This document shows positions 20,836 through 30,889 of a stretch of 64,000 nt of DNA, piece after piece (position 1 is the first letter of the stretch; each line of letters opens with the position of its first letter). Under the pieces are notes generated by a model, which was not told the DNA's origin, did not search any database, and saw nothing but the letters and a program-made list of their open reading frames with translations. The position numbers were made by a program, and so were the translations under genes. The stretch is from NCBI GenBank assembly GCA_029215795.1, contig JARDYH010000002.1, forward strand, positions 271,816,310-271,880,309, read 5' to 3'. The DNA is from Anniella stebbinsi (Eukaryota > Chordata > Lepidosauria > Squamata > Anniellidae).

Positions 20836-22225
20836 GTTTAAGCCTCCTCTTCCTTTGCGTGGTGGTCATGATCCATATTGGGGGCCTGTGTGCTTACTTT
20901 AGGTAAAAAAGAAAGAAAAACTAAGCAGCGTGCAGCATACTTACCATATTGTGTAATATGGTAAGCCCTTCCTTTTCCCAATAACAGTTAAAAGAATGAA
21001 GAAATAATACCCCCAAACAACCTTATAGCTTGAAACACTTAAAAAAATATCCGTACATAATATTTTTGCTATTATTATTTTGCTTGCTTTTAGTTTTCTA
21101 TCCTTTACTCATTCCGCAATCTAAATTTAAAGACTTCCATGTACACTGATGCTACTATGTAAAAATTAGGATAACTGTGGTATTTTTAGCCTTATGCTTT
21201 AAATCACATCCAGCTCTAGTTTGTCTTTGTCAAAAATTTGCTAGTGTATTTTCTCTAGGTCACCTTGTGAAAGAAATACACAGGAAATGTAGCTGTTGGG
21301 GGTGTTTTTTTGTTCATAGTCTTAGTCCCAGTTTGTTACTATCTGTCCCAGACACACCTGACATTTTGGAATATGCTCGAACTAGTTTTTCCCAGGTCCC
21401 TGGCTGGTTGAGCTATTTGCACTGTATTGAGCCTGAATGTGTTTGTTTATTTGGTTTCCCCTGAGTCCGAGAGAGAGCCTTGCAGGTTCAGCTAGCAAAT
21501 GTTTTGGCAAAGAGGTGTCATTTTGTAAAATAACCTGCCCTTCCCCTGTCTGCTCTTCCACCTCTTAATAGCTGGCAATCCTCCAAATTTTAATCCTTGT
21601 TTAAATTATTTGGAAGTAAACACCTCACAGAGGTGGTTGAGAGAGGTGTTGGGATTACATGAGCGTAAATCATCACTGAGTCACCCCTCAAAAGTTCCAT
21701 GAAGGTTACCAAAGAGTCTTTTAAATGCGGCAATAGAAACATAGGTATTTTTTTTGAATCACCTGCACTTTTCTGCTCTTTCTCTCAGGGTTGTTGTCTC
21801 AAACCAACCCAGGATGTAAGGTAGCCCTTCCCAAGGAAAAATCCTTTTTATTATTAGTTTGTTTTAGGTGTATTTTATTCTTTATGACACATGTATTCCA
21901 ACTTTCCTTCAAATAGTTTAGGGTTGTGTATACGAAGACTATCCCACTAGCATGGGGAACCCCCTAACCAGTAGGCCAGATAAAAGCCAGTAGGGTTTCC
22001 CCATTTGGCTCTCCAGCATTTTCCATCGGTTCCACCCCTTCTCCTTTCAGGGAAAAGCTCTTATCAGCATTTGACTGATAAGAGCATTTTTTTCCTGCTA
22101 GGAAAGGAAGCAGGACCTGGGGAGGAAGCTTCTGACTGCTTACGCCTGAGTAGAGATCCAAAGGTTTGCACTTGTCATTTAAGAACAGGAAAGTTAAGAA
22201 AACTATTCATGACTCATTGGCTCAA
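20836..22225. other. Unassigned sequence with one clear hairpin
   Basis: Most of this 1.4 kb shows nothing recognisable. At 22045-22100 a hairpin with arms CTCTTATCAG and CTGATAAGAG lies within a larger imperfect inverted repeat (about 21965-22160), probably a small MITE remnant. Confidence 0.4.
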
Positions 22226-22439
22226 TTTGGACGACATAATAAGCAACGGGGGGGGGGGGGGAACAATCGTCAGTTGTATTGACTATCATGTCATCCAGAT
22301 GCTGCCATAGTCAACTCAGTGCTGATCCTTATCCACACCACAGTTGATTATTTACTACCATGTTGTGTGGGGAGTACCCCCTGGATGAACAATTGTAAAG
22401 TTGATTATTACCCCACCATTGACTATCGTGTTGTCCGAA
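22226..22439. mobile_element. Family-D MITE
   Basis: Left end TTTGGACGACATAATAAGCA, right end ACTATCGTGTTGTCCGAA in inverted orientation. It contains a 15-G homopolymer near 22247 and repeated GACTATC/GATTAT motifs. The same termini bound the much longer multi-hairpin element at 44895-46441 and a fragment at 49482-49640. Confidence 0.6.
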
Positions 22440-22670
22440 TTCAGTCATTCTCTTATGTTTCAAAGCCTATCACAAACACTATTCTTAATCCACCAAACCT
22501 AAATAACCCCCTCCCAGAAGTGACCCCCCCCAAAAAAGTGTATTAAATGGCAACAAAGTCTTCCTAAATGAGAACAACGGCTTAGACCATAACTCTCTAA
22601 AGGACATAGCATCCCTCACAGGCTTAGTTCATTATTGCCATGGATGGGACCTTTTTCTCTCTTCACACTA

Positions 22671-22758
22671 GGGCTGTGCAGAATATAGAAGATTGTACAC
22701 AAAATAGCTGCCATGGTTCAGAATTCTGAATCCCAATCTGAATCTTGCACAGCTCTAT
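22671..22758. mobile_element. Short palindromic element with TAGGGCTGTGCA end
   Basis: Begins TAGGGCTGTGCAGAAT and ends CTTGCACAGCTCTA in inverted orientation, about 88 bp. The end resembles the TAGGGATGTGCA termini of the larger elements here. No target duplication is visible. Confidence 0.5.
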
Positions 22759-23034
22759 TTTGTACTTTTTGGAATAGTGTGTGTGGTGGGTTATACGACA
22801 CAGACTTGATAGCTAGAAGGGTCAATCTAATGTGGTTATTGCACAGTCCATGGTGATCCCTTGCCTGTGGCAGTAACTATTTTACACAACACCACTAAGG
22901 TTTTCAAAATGAATTGGTCAGCAATATCCAAAGGTGCTGGTTCTTTTTGTTGGTGTTAATAATTTTATGGGGGGGGATAGTAATAATCTTACAAAGAAAC
23001 CAACAGAAGAAAACCAAAACAAAGTCAAACTAAG

Positions 23035-23352
23035 ACCCTATCTACACTACTGCTTTAAAATGGTTTATAACAGTTTTAAACCGTTTTAAAGCAGTAGTGT
23101 AGATAGGCTCTTAGAGAGAGAGAGAGACGGAAGTGTTTTTTTAAAGAACAAGATGGAGATGAATGAACTAAGGAGAGGAAGCGTGTGGATATTGATGTTG
23201 GACCAATCTACACCAAGCAGGATACAACACTTTGAAAACATTTTGAAAACTGTATGTGGAGTGTGTCCTGGGCCCCAACAGTTGTCACTACTGTTATAAA
23301 CTGTTTTAAATCGTTTTAAACAGTTTTAAAGCAGTAGTGTAGATAGGCTTGT
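23035..23352. mobile_element. Family-B palindromic MITEs, two adjacent copies
   Basis: 23035-23110 is a nearly perfect palindrome with arms CCTATCTACACTACTGCTTT and its complement. 23203-23350 is a longer relative starting CAATCTACACCAAGCAGG and ending with the same AAGCAGTAGTGTAGATAGGC end. Further members are at 26838-26945, 44176-44256, 58953-59135 and 63640-63742. They encode nothing. Confidence 0.7.
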
Positions 23353-23429
23353 TGTAATTTATTCTATATAAATTGGCAATAATACTGGTGACAGGAGAGG
23401 CCTCTCCTATGAATACATCTCTGAGATCA

Positions 23430-23535
23430 ATGTTTGGCCCTCCAGATGTTGCTGGACTGCAACTCCCATCAGTTATAGCCAGTATAACTAATGGTGAGGG
23501 ATGGTGGGAACTGAAGTCCAAAAATGTCAGGAGCC
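23430..23535. repeat. Family-E interspersed palindrome
   Basis: Contains CCCTCCAGATGTTGCTGGAC, CAACTCCCATCAG and an inverted GGTGGGAACTGAAGTCCA. The same pattern appears more fully at 63365-63500 and partly at 60695-60795 and 28640-28660. It is a very common reptilian interspersed repeat. Confidence 0.6.
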
Positions 23536-23539
23536 CCAC

Positions 23540-24340
23540 TAGTCTTAGTTGGATGTGTTTAGTTCATTCCTTTGGCTGTACATAATTCTCTGATTGCTAA
23601 AGTTGGTATCTCTTTAATCTGCCGGGGTGGGTTGGAGAATGTTTAATGAATGACCTGCTCAGTAAGACCAGGAAGCCATTATGAACAGAGATAGCCTGTT
23701 AACTTTATCTCTTTTAAATACTGAATTGTTGTTGCTGCAGCTTTTAAAATAATACTTTTTAATGTGTTATATTATTGGTTTTTATCAATGGTTGCATTGA
23801 TTTTTGGTTTTGTTATTTATATCACCCACAGAACTATAGGGTAACTCATGAATTGATGATGATAAGGATGATGGTATTAATAGGCGTAGTAATATTTTAA
23901 AAAAGTAGCTCATGTGCATCAGCGCTACAGTAAGCCTGCCCTTTCTCCTCCCCTGCAGTACTGATTAATTATTTCTATTTCACGTTAATGCTTAGAATGT
24001 GAGAACACAACGTCCTAGGTTGTAATCTGCAGAACTAGACAATCATAGGGGTACGGTAACCTTATTCCTAAAAATTGCAAGGGCTTAGGAGATCGCTTAT
24101 GTAGTTCAACAGGAATAAACTTTATGATGTGCCACACCAACTTGGGCAGAAGAGCCACTGCCTTCTGGGAAGGAAAAGGGAGAATCAGGCTAACACTTCC
24201 TGTGCATTCTGAGCAACATTCTCAGGGAGCGTATAAATGATGAATGTTCTCGGGAAACATTTTAATGGTGGTTTTCTGGATGTGGTCCAAAGTCTCCCAA
24301 TTAAGGAACAATAACACTTCACAAGATGCATAATGACAAT
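23540..24340. other. Unassigned sequence, no gene seen
   Basis: 0.8 kb of AT-rich sequence without recognisable motif or repeat. Confidence 0.45.
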
Positions 24341-24423
24341 GTGCTAATGCGCCAAGTCCATACTCTTTTTTGGGGTGGGGGGTGGGGGGTGAGGAAGAGG
24401 GGAATTAGGAATGATGAGTGGAT

Positions 24424-24454
24424 TGTGTGTGTGTGTGTGTGTATGCACGTGTGT

Positions 24455-24502
<48 letters not shown>
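24424..24502. repeat. Compound (GT)n-(GA)n microsatellite
   Basis: A (GT)9-10 run at 24424-24442 is followed after a short spacer by about 23 GA dinucleotides (24456-24502). A G-rich stretch (GGGGTGGGGGGTGGGG) precedes it near 24374 and a (GGGT)n run follows near 24604. Frames through it encode dipeptide repeats and are not genes. Confidence 0.9.
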
Positions 24503-24505
<3 letters not shown>

Positions 24506-24929
24506 GATGTAGACAGAATCTTGATGGCTCATGATGGTAATTTTAAAAAAGTGTTATTTTGTTACTGATACTCAGTCCTAATCTCATTCAACTGAACGAC
24601 CTGGGTGGGTGGGTGGGATCCCAAAAGTTCCAATAATAAAATGTTGATATGTCGAGTAGTACTTAAGGACCCGCAGTGACAGGGGCCACGTTGGGGTGGG
24701 GTGGGGGACAGGCATGCTGACAATACCCGGGGGAACACTAGCGAGCTATCTTTCCATGTGCAACGAATGAATCAATAAGAGCACCTTCCGCCCCAAATGT
24801 GACCTACTCCATGGGCTGATCAACATTGAGGCTGCAATCCTAATGAGTCATCTCATTAAATTCAACCGTATTTAATTCTGATCAGCCATGTATAAGATTG
24901 TGCTGTTGTTTGTTATTCCCAGCTACTGT

Positions 24930-25380
24930 GCTATTTATTTTTCTATTTCTAAACAAAACTGTATTGGAATTCAGAGGGAGAGTCTTTAGATATTTCATGC
25001 TTTGACTAACGAGACGCAAGAACCCTAAAAGCTTACTCTCTCAATATCTTGCCTTTTCATCCATAAGATGTGCTACATTCCAATTAAGGACGCCGTTAGG
25101 AACCTGACCTGCAGTAGCTAGGTGCTTATTAAGACTTTGGTTTCAGCCCCTGACTGTGATAATACAGGATATATTTTTTTAACTTAAATGCTAATAAGAA
25201 ACCATTTTCATCCCAAACTTTGAAGTTACAGCTGCTATGCAGATATGAAATTTCTAATTTAATGTATAATTAACAGCCTGGTTTCATAACTTGTTTGAAA
25301 CTCCAGCTTGTCTTTGGTGTTCTTTGTTGACCTATCTTTGATAGGTGCTTGATCATAGGCAAGACAAAGAAACTTACTTA
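24930..25380. other. Repeat-free AT-rich island, possible regulatory DNA
   Basis: No repeat or coding potential recognised. Several AT-rich homeodomain-like cores (TTCTAATTTAATGTATAATT near 25252, CCAATTAAGG near 25080, GCTTATTAAGAC near 25122) and GATA sites are clustered. Function is speculative. Confidence 0.3.
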
Positions 25381-25382
25381 TT

Positions 25383-25520
25383 GTGGAGAGGGCCATAGCT
25401 CGGTGGTAGAGCACATGGTTTGCATGCAGAAGGTCCCAGGTTCAATCTCTAGGTAGGGATGGGAAAGACTCCTAGCAGAAACCCTGAAGAGCTGCTGCCA
25501 GTCAGTGTAGATAAGAGGTA
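25383..25520 (+). mobile_element. tRNA-derived SINE, plus strand
   Basis: The head is tRNA-like: box A resembles TAGCTCGGTGGTAGAGCA and box B is GGTTCAATCTC, the two internal RNA polymerase III promoter elements. Then come GGGAAAGACTCCTAGCAGA and GAGCTGCTGCCAGTCAGTGT, the body of a common squamate SINE. It is followed by degraded sequence rather than a full tail. No cloverleaf with a CCA-ready acceptor can be built, so it is not a tRNA gene. The second copy is at 62720-62910 on the minus strand. Confidence 0.82.
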
Positions 25521-26088
25521 GGCAACCTTTTTGGAGTCTGGACACATATGGCAGTTTGCAAAGCTCTCCTGGACACCACCACAAAATGGCTGCTACTGGA
25601 GGTGAAGCAAAGGAGAAGTAACCTGCCCAAAAGACAGAGGTGGAAACTGAGCCCCAACACACTAAACTATTCCTTTGAACCCACAGTTTTCAGAACCAAC
25701 ATGAACCAATTTCATAACGACACCAGTTGCCGGTAAGAAAATGTATTTTTGTTTTTGTTTTTTTAAAGCGTGTTGCCACATTGTGCCCAAAGCGAAACTT
25801 GGCTTAAAATGAGCTGCTCTGGTAAGTTGAAACTGGGCTCTGAAACATGAGCAAATGTGAGCTTGATAGCATGGGCAGAAGCAGGCAACCCACTTCTCAA
25901 CAACATGCCTGCTAGCTGTGTGTGTTGCGAAGAGTTGTGGTACATGCTTTCTTGTTCCAGCAGGCCTTTGGTGAATAATCTGGACCTCTGTCTATGCCTA
26001 GGACTTCTAAAATTGTCATGTATATGAAATGTTTAAATATTGGAATGTGTTTAATGTATTTTTAACTTTTGTATATTTCTATTTATAG
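25521..26088. other. Unassigned sequence, no gene seen
   Basis: A T-rich run near 25750 and otherwise ordinary sequence. No repeat or gene recognised. Confidence 0.45.
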
Positions 26089-26175
26089 GTTTGAACCGTA
26101 TATGTTTTAATTTTGTAAAGCTGCCTTGAGGCCCAGCATTGGGCAGAAGGCAGGATACTACTAATACTAATACCG
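26089..26175 (+). repeat. L2-type LINE 3' tail
   Basis: AGCTGCCTTGAGGCCCAGCA and GGGCAGAAGGCAGGATACTA followed by ACTAATACTAATAC match the 3' end of L2-clade LINEs with their short trinucleotide tail. Confidence 0.55.
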
Positions 26176-26318
26176 CAAAGGGTTACACAGGCACTCCACA
26201 CCTGCAGACCCTAGCCAACCACCACTAGAAAGGGCTAACCACCCTGCTAGTGTGAAAAAATGGTTCCAGACAATAGAAAAAAGCCTCGAACGGGCAGCGT
26301 CAAGGCCAAGAACACTAC

Positions 26319-26790
26319 ATGAACCTAACAGTCAGCCAAAATGGAAACGAACAGGCAATGAATAAGGAAAAGTACAACCACCCAGACTCCCCCAGACATG
26401 CTTTGCATGTCCCACAGGCAACCACCAAGGTGGGACACTCAAGGCAACACTTAGCTTGGTCAGACGAAATGAATCGTAATGTTATGCGTTGTTACTATAA
26501 AAGCACACAACTCAAAACAATAGCATCAGGATACCGAACAGAACAGCCACACCAACATCCAGAAAGCAGTCATAATTAAAACATGCTCAACCGTCAGGAA
26601 ATTCCTGAATCAAGAATAGACAGTGTGACTTGGCAAAGCCCGTCATGTCCATCTGGAAAAACCACCACGAGCGAGAAAGATATACATCCTCATCATCCTC
26701 ATACTGGAAGGGCACAGAGCCCTTTAGCAATACAAACTGATATCAGTGGCCTGTTAAAGCTATTGAAGGCCTCAGTATGGTTGTAACTGA
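26319..26790 (+). pseudogene. Possible N-terminal fragment of an R4/Dong-like LINE
   Basis: An 86-codon frame contains WSDEMNRNVMRCYYKST and a GYR motif. This order resembles the N-terminal region of some site-selective non-LTR elements (R4/Dong type), in which a W..E.N..VM.CYY motif precedes the reverse transcriptase. After a stop, a second frame (26583-26786) runs on with no motif I know. No reverse transcriptase is present. The family call is from memory and weak; the sequence directly shows only the frame and motif. Confidence 0.3.
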
Positions 26791-26837
26791 GGCCAAATCA
26801 ACACCTTGTGTCAAACCATTATGAATGTGGAATAAAA

Positions 26838-26945
26838 ATCAGGAAATAACACTATGAAAGCAGTATATGGAATGTGTCCTATGCCCCAACTGTTATCAGT
26901 GCACTTCAACATCGCTATGAAGGTGTCGTGTAAATCTAGCCTGTG
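26838..26945. repeat. Family-B MITE fragment
   Basis: Contains GCAGTATATGGAATGTGTCC and CCCCAACTGTTATCAGTGCA, matching the interior of the family-B elements at 23203-23350 and 63640-63742, and ends with a GTGTAAATCTAGCC block related to the family terminus. Confidence 0.6.
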
Positions 26946-26981
26946 TTATGGAGATTGAGAACTGAATTGCATGCTGGAGTG

Positions 26982-28105
26982 TGTTGGGCGTCACCAGGCT
27001 GGAGGCCTGGTGAATTGTAAGTTGAAGAATTTGAGATTGCTTTAAGAAAGTCTGTTTTTCTGTAAGCTTATCTCTGTCTCTGTTTCTCACTAGAGTTTGC
27101 TATCAAAAACCTTGAAGCAGATAGTTTCCCTGGGAACAAAATGTTTGGAAAAGGAGGGGGCCTCTCTTGCAAGCTGTCACTCACTTTGTAGTGTCATCAA
27201 AAGGAGGTTGAACTGTGCTGCCCTGTGGGCACATGGGTTTGGTTTACAGGTCTGAGGACCTGTCCATCAAGTGGTTTGGAATAAGCCAGGCCTCCAGTCT
27301 ATAAGAGGAGGAGCAACGGTAAAGAACCCTTGCTAGAGTTCATCTTTTGACGCTTGGCCTGAAACCTCTTGTGTTTGGATTCTAACCGTTTGGAGATTTT
27401 GGAAGCACTCTGTACATGCTCATTTGCTATGTGGACTCTGAATTTCTAAGGATTATGCCATGGAAAGTGCTCTGAGGTTTTCATAGACTTGGACATGTGT
27501 TTGCTCTGCATTGTGTGTGTGTGGCCTGTGAGAGGTTCCCCCGGAAGCTAAATTACGTGCAGGTGTCGTTTCCTAGGCCGACAAGGTTCGTTGTTCTGGA
27601 TTGTATGTGTGTGTATGTGTGGCCTGTGAGAGAGCCTCCCTCAGAGCTAAAGTACGTGCAGGGGAGGTTTCCTAGGTAAACGATGTTCTTTCCCTGGGGT
27701 CTTGCTTACTTTGATCAACTCAGTGTTGCTGGCAGGCTGGGTGTGGTTAGTGCTAGACCAATCTGTCTCTGCTGGGCTCCAGGAGGCCCTGTGCCCTGGA
27801 GCACTTCCTTGGGCTCTAGCCATGTTCTTGAAGAGTCAGCGTGTGTGGCGTCTGGAAATGCTCAGATAGGTTAGGGGCTAACCCTACACTTCTCTCCCAC
27901 GAGTGATTGCCTAAAGGATCGTGTCAAGACTGGAGCCTAAAGCTTTCTGGCCGTTAACAGCTTTAAGTTGATGTATGCAAAAATGAAACCGTCATGCTTG
28001 TAATCCATGTGATTTTGCCAATAAAAGAAGTCTCACCATCTTGAGTGTCTTGTCAGTTTGCCAAAGTTTGTGAGAAGAAGTCTGGGGATGGTCTGGCTCA
28101 TGACA
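26982..28105 (+). mobile_element. Solo LTR of an endogenous retrovirus, copy 1
   Basis: About 1124 bp starting TGTTGGGCGTCACC and ending CTCATGACA, so it has the TG...CA ends of an LTR. A TATA-like CTATAAGAGGAGGAG lies at 27299 and AATAAA at 28020 is followed by a GT-rich stretch (TCTTGAGTGTCTTGTCAG). Flanks GAGTG/GTGTG are a near 5-bp duplication. No primer-binding site or retroviral gene follows, so it is a solo LTR produced by LTR-LTR recombination. The paralogue at 35974-37099 has almost the same length. Confidence 0.72.
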
Positions 28106-29530
28106 GTGTGTACCTTGATGAATCATCTGTGTTTGAGACATGAGGCATAGGTAGGTTCTGCCTTGCAGTGAGGACCACAGTTGGAGGGAAAGAGACTCTG
28201 CTAGTACCTGGTAGTTCTTCCACTTCCCAGTTTTTCCGGTGTGTAAGGGCAGGAGTGGGCAGAAGGTAGATCTCAGGACTGATGTCAAGGGGAGGCATGG
28301 TTGGGCAGCTGCTGAGGGCCCACACCCCATAGGGACCCACTAACAAGACCCCCCTGAACTTACTCCACCTCTTCCCCAATGCAATTTGTTTCTTCAACTC
28401 TCACTTATCTTGGCCCATACAATCTTGGTGGTGAGGAGAAGGAGCAGTAGATGCCACAACCTTCTTCTTCACTGGCTCTCTGCTATCAAGCAAGCAATTG
28501 GTGGCAATGGTGAGAGAGATGATGAGGCGCAACAGCAGCTAATAACAATGGTGGCAAGAAGGTCGGGTCACTCAGGCAGGGGGCTCATCAAGGATGTCTT
28601 GCCATGGCACCGGCTTGGACTTAAATTCCCAGAAGTCAGAAATGCTGGGAGTTGAAGTAGGATAGCATCTTCAGATATTCCTCTTTCTCCAGCTGGCCTT
28701 TTCTGCCAGTATGCTCCAGTTGTGCATGCTCCTTACTCCTGCCCAAAGCCTTGCAAGACTTTCTGGCCTTACTGAGGTGGCATCCATCCCTGCTGTCCGG
28801 GCGATGCAGCTGATACTCACCACCATGTTACCCCCTTTGCTCTTTCTCGGGTAGGGTTCTATCCTGCACATTCTGCAATATTCAGAGGCTCCTCAGAAGA
28901 CATATCAATGCAAAAAGATGCCTTTGTGGGTGAGAAGTTTGAAATCAACAGATCAATAGGATTAAGGTGCACCGTTGAGTGCTTAAGTTCCATTGATTCC
29001 AATGAATTAGACCTTCGCCTGGATTGTGTCCACTATTAATCTACTAGCTAGTTGGTCCATTATTGACCCACAATAATTCATGGAATTGTCAATTGATGTT
29101 TTTAGGACAGTTCTTTCTCACAAGCTGTTTATAGCTTTCCAGGCAATCTGTAAAGAGTATGGTTTTATTTAGCATTTCCTCAACCAAAGCATACTACAGA
29201 AGTAATGAGTAATTGGGCTTCTAGTGATTGTGCTTATAAGACTGCAGCTGAGCAGTGTACCTATAAACATGAGTAGCTCAAGGCATGGGAGGAATCATTG
29301 ATCTTAACACTCTACGCATACGCTTAAGGGTGGATGTGCACTCGCTAAATCTGTGCGAAATCTTGTAAACAACTGAGCAAATGAGCTGAGCAGGCTCTTA
29401 CATGTTACTGAATGGTTTCATTTAGAAAGAGGTTATTTATTCTAATTCTTGAACTGCCTCCTGCACACGAGAGGAAAGGAGGTCTGCATGTTGATTCACG
29501 TGACTTTTTGGATCCCACTACATGGTCAAT
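28106..29530. other. Unassigned sequence, no gene seen
   Basis: 1.4 kb with several open frames up to 112 codons but no protein family recognised. 28960-29035 is a decayed copy of the short palindromic repeat seen at 13605. AATGCTGGGAGTTGAAGTA near 28643 is a scrap of family E. Confidence 0.45.
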
Positions 29531-29534
29531 TAAG

Positions 29535-29750
29535 AACACAAGAACATAATAAGAGCCATGCTGGATCAGACCAAGAGTCCATCCAGTCCAGCACTCTGTT
29601 CACACAATGGCCAAGCAGCTGTTGACCGGAATCACACAAGCAGGACATGGTGCAACAGCACCCATGTTCCCCAGCAACTGTTGTATATAAGCTTACTGCC
29701 TCGGATACTGGAGGCAGCACATAGCCATCAGAACTAGTAGCCCTTGATAG
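29535..29750 (+). repeat. CR1/L3-type LINE tail fragment
   Basis: Contains GAGCCATGCTGGATCAGACC, TCCAGTCCAGCACTCTGTTC, CCCATGTTCCCCAGCAACTG and GCATACTGCCT-like GCTTACTGCCTCGGATACTG, in the order of the reptilian CR1/L3-type repeat also seen at 2071. Confidence 0.68.
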
Positions 29751-29765
29751 TCTTTTCTTCCAGTG

Positions 29766-30080
29766 TCATCAGATGGGGGGGAAATCATGTTTCCCTACCA
29801 TTGGTTCCCTCCTGCTTCTGTCCCACAATACTTTGTCTTTCTTTACACGGGGAAGAAATAGGAAGTAAACGATGACCACGTGGCCCATTCAGTGGGTGTT
29901 TTAATCCTGCTGCTTCTCCTGCTCACAGGAAGAAATGGTGGCACGTTTCGCTATGGCCGAAAAAGTCAGATTTTTTGGGTCTTTTTTTCCCAATAGGAAA
30001 ATGAGCAGAAGGGGCGGGAGACATGCAGGAGGTAGACGGTGTTGTCAAAAAGATCCGTGAAAAACCGTGAGTGGCCAGTA
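29766..30080. mobile_element. Family-F MITE, copy 1
   Basis: Starts TGTCATCAGATGGGGGG and shares with 35062-35382 the blocks ACGGGGAAGAAATAGGAAGT, GACCACGTGGCCCATTCAGT and CATGAGTGG-like CGTGAGTGGCCAGTAACGAG. The right terminus is eroded where the following CR1/L3 fragment begins. Confidence 0.6.
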
Positions 30081-30084
30081 ACGA

Positions 30085-30320
30085 GCTTGTGAACCAGCTC
30101 TCTGTTCATACAGTGACCAATCAGCTATCGACCAGGGACCCACAAGCAGGACATGGGCACAATAGCACCCTCCTACTCATGTTCCCCAGCAACTGGTGTA
30201 TATCAGTTTCTGGGGTTGTGCTTTCACCTTGTAGCATGATCGATGTGGAACCTGGTCTTGTGAAAGCCTCCAACATATATTTGGTTCCTCGGCTGCCATT
30301 GAAAGAGCAGCCATCCAAAC
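30085..30320 (+). repeat. CR1/L3-type LINE tail fragment
   Basis: AACCAGCTCTCTGTTCATAC, CACAAGCAGGACATGGGCAC and CATGTTCCCCAGCAACTGGT follow the same consensus as 29535-29750. The two fragments lie either side of the family-F MITE but overlap in consensus position, so they are separate insertions or a duplication rather than one split copy. Confidence 0.6.
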
Positions 30321-30394
30321 CAATTGGGGGTCTACTGAACAGGAAGGGAGATCTTCCTGCAGGATGACTGCATATTAGAACATTATCACCTGGA

Positions 30395-30500
30395 GTTTAT
30401 TCATGTATGTATTTATGTAAATGATTGTTTTTCTTCCTCTTCAGCCAAAAAAGGCTCCCAGAGTGGCTTACATGCAATCAGTAATACAAGACAGTCCTTG
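30395..30500 (-). repeat. L2-type LINE 3' tail fragment
   Basis: TTCATGTATGTATTTATG followed by TCTTCAGCCAAAAAAGGCTC and CCAGAGTGGCTTACATGCAA resembles a reverse-oriented L2 tail. Confidence 0.4.
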
Positions 30501-30874
30501 CCCACTGACTTATAGTCTAAAAAGACACAACACACAAGGAAAAAGGGATGGGATGGGAAAAGGAAAAAGTGAAGTTGTCTTTCATCTTGAAGCATACAAA
30601 CTACTACTTTGTATGGGAGGGTTCATGGTAGTGGTTGATTCAACCATGAGGCACATTGAATGTTTCCAGAGAAGGCTTTTATGGTGCGATTACCATGCCT
30701 CATTCACAGAATTTTACAAGGGGGTTCAGATGTCAACTACTTTTTATCATAGCCTGCCCATATTTCCCCATTATTTCTTCTGTCCTTGTGCTAACTACAG
30801 AAAATGTGTTAAGAAGAACTTGTGGAATTGCTGCACAGTGCCTTCCAATTATAGCACTGGGCGCCCTCCATCAG
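30501..30874. other. Unassigned sequence, Copia insertion site
   Basis: No motif recognised, although frames of up to 156 codons run through it. The Copia target duplication begins at its right end (GAAAT, 30875-30879). Confidence 0.45.
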
Positions 30875-30889
30875 GAAATTGTCAGGAAT

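Noticed and set aside
25383..25460. A tRNA gene
   Set aside because: Box A and box B are present but the flanking sequence is the body of an interspersed SINE, and a proper acceptor stem cannot be paired.
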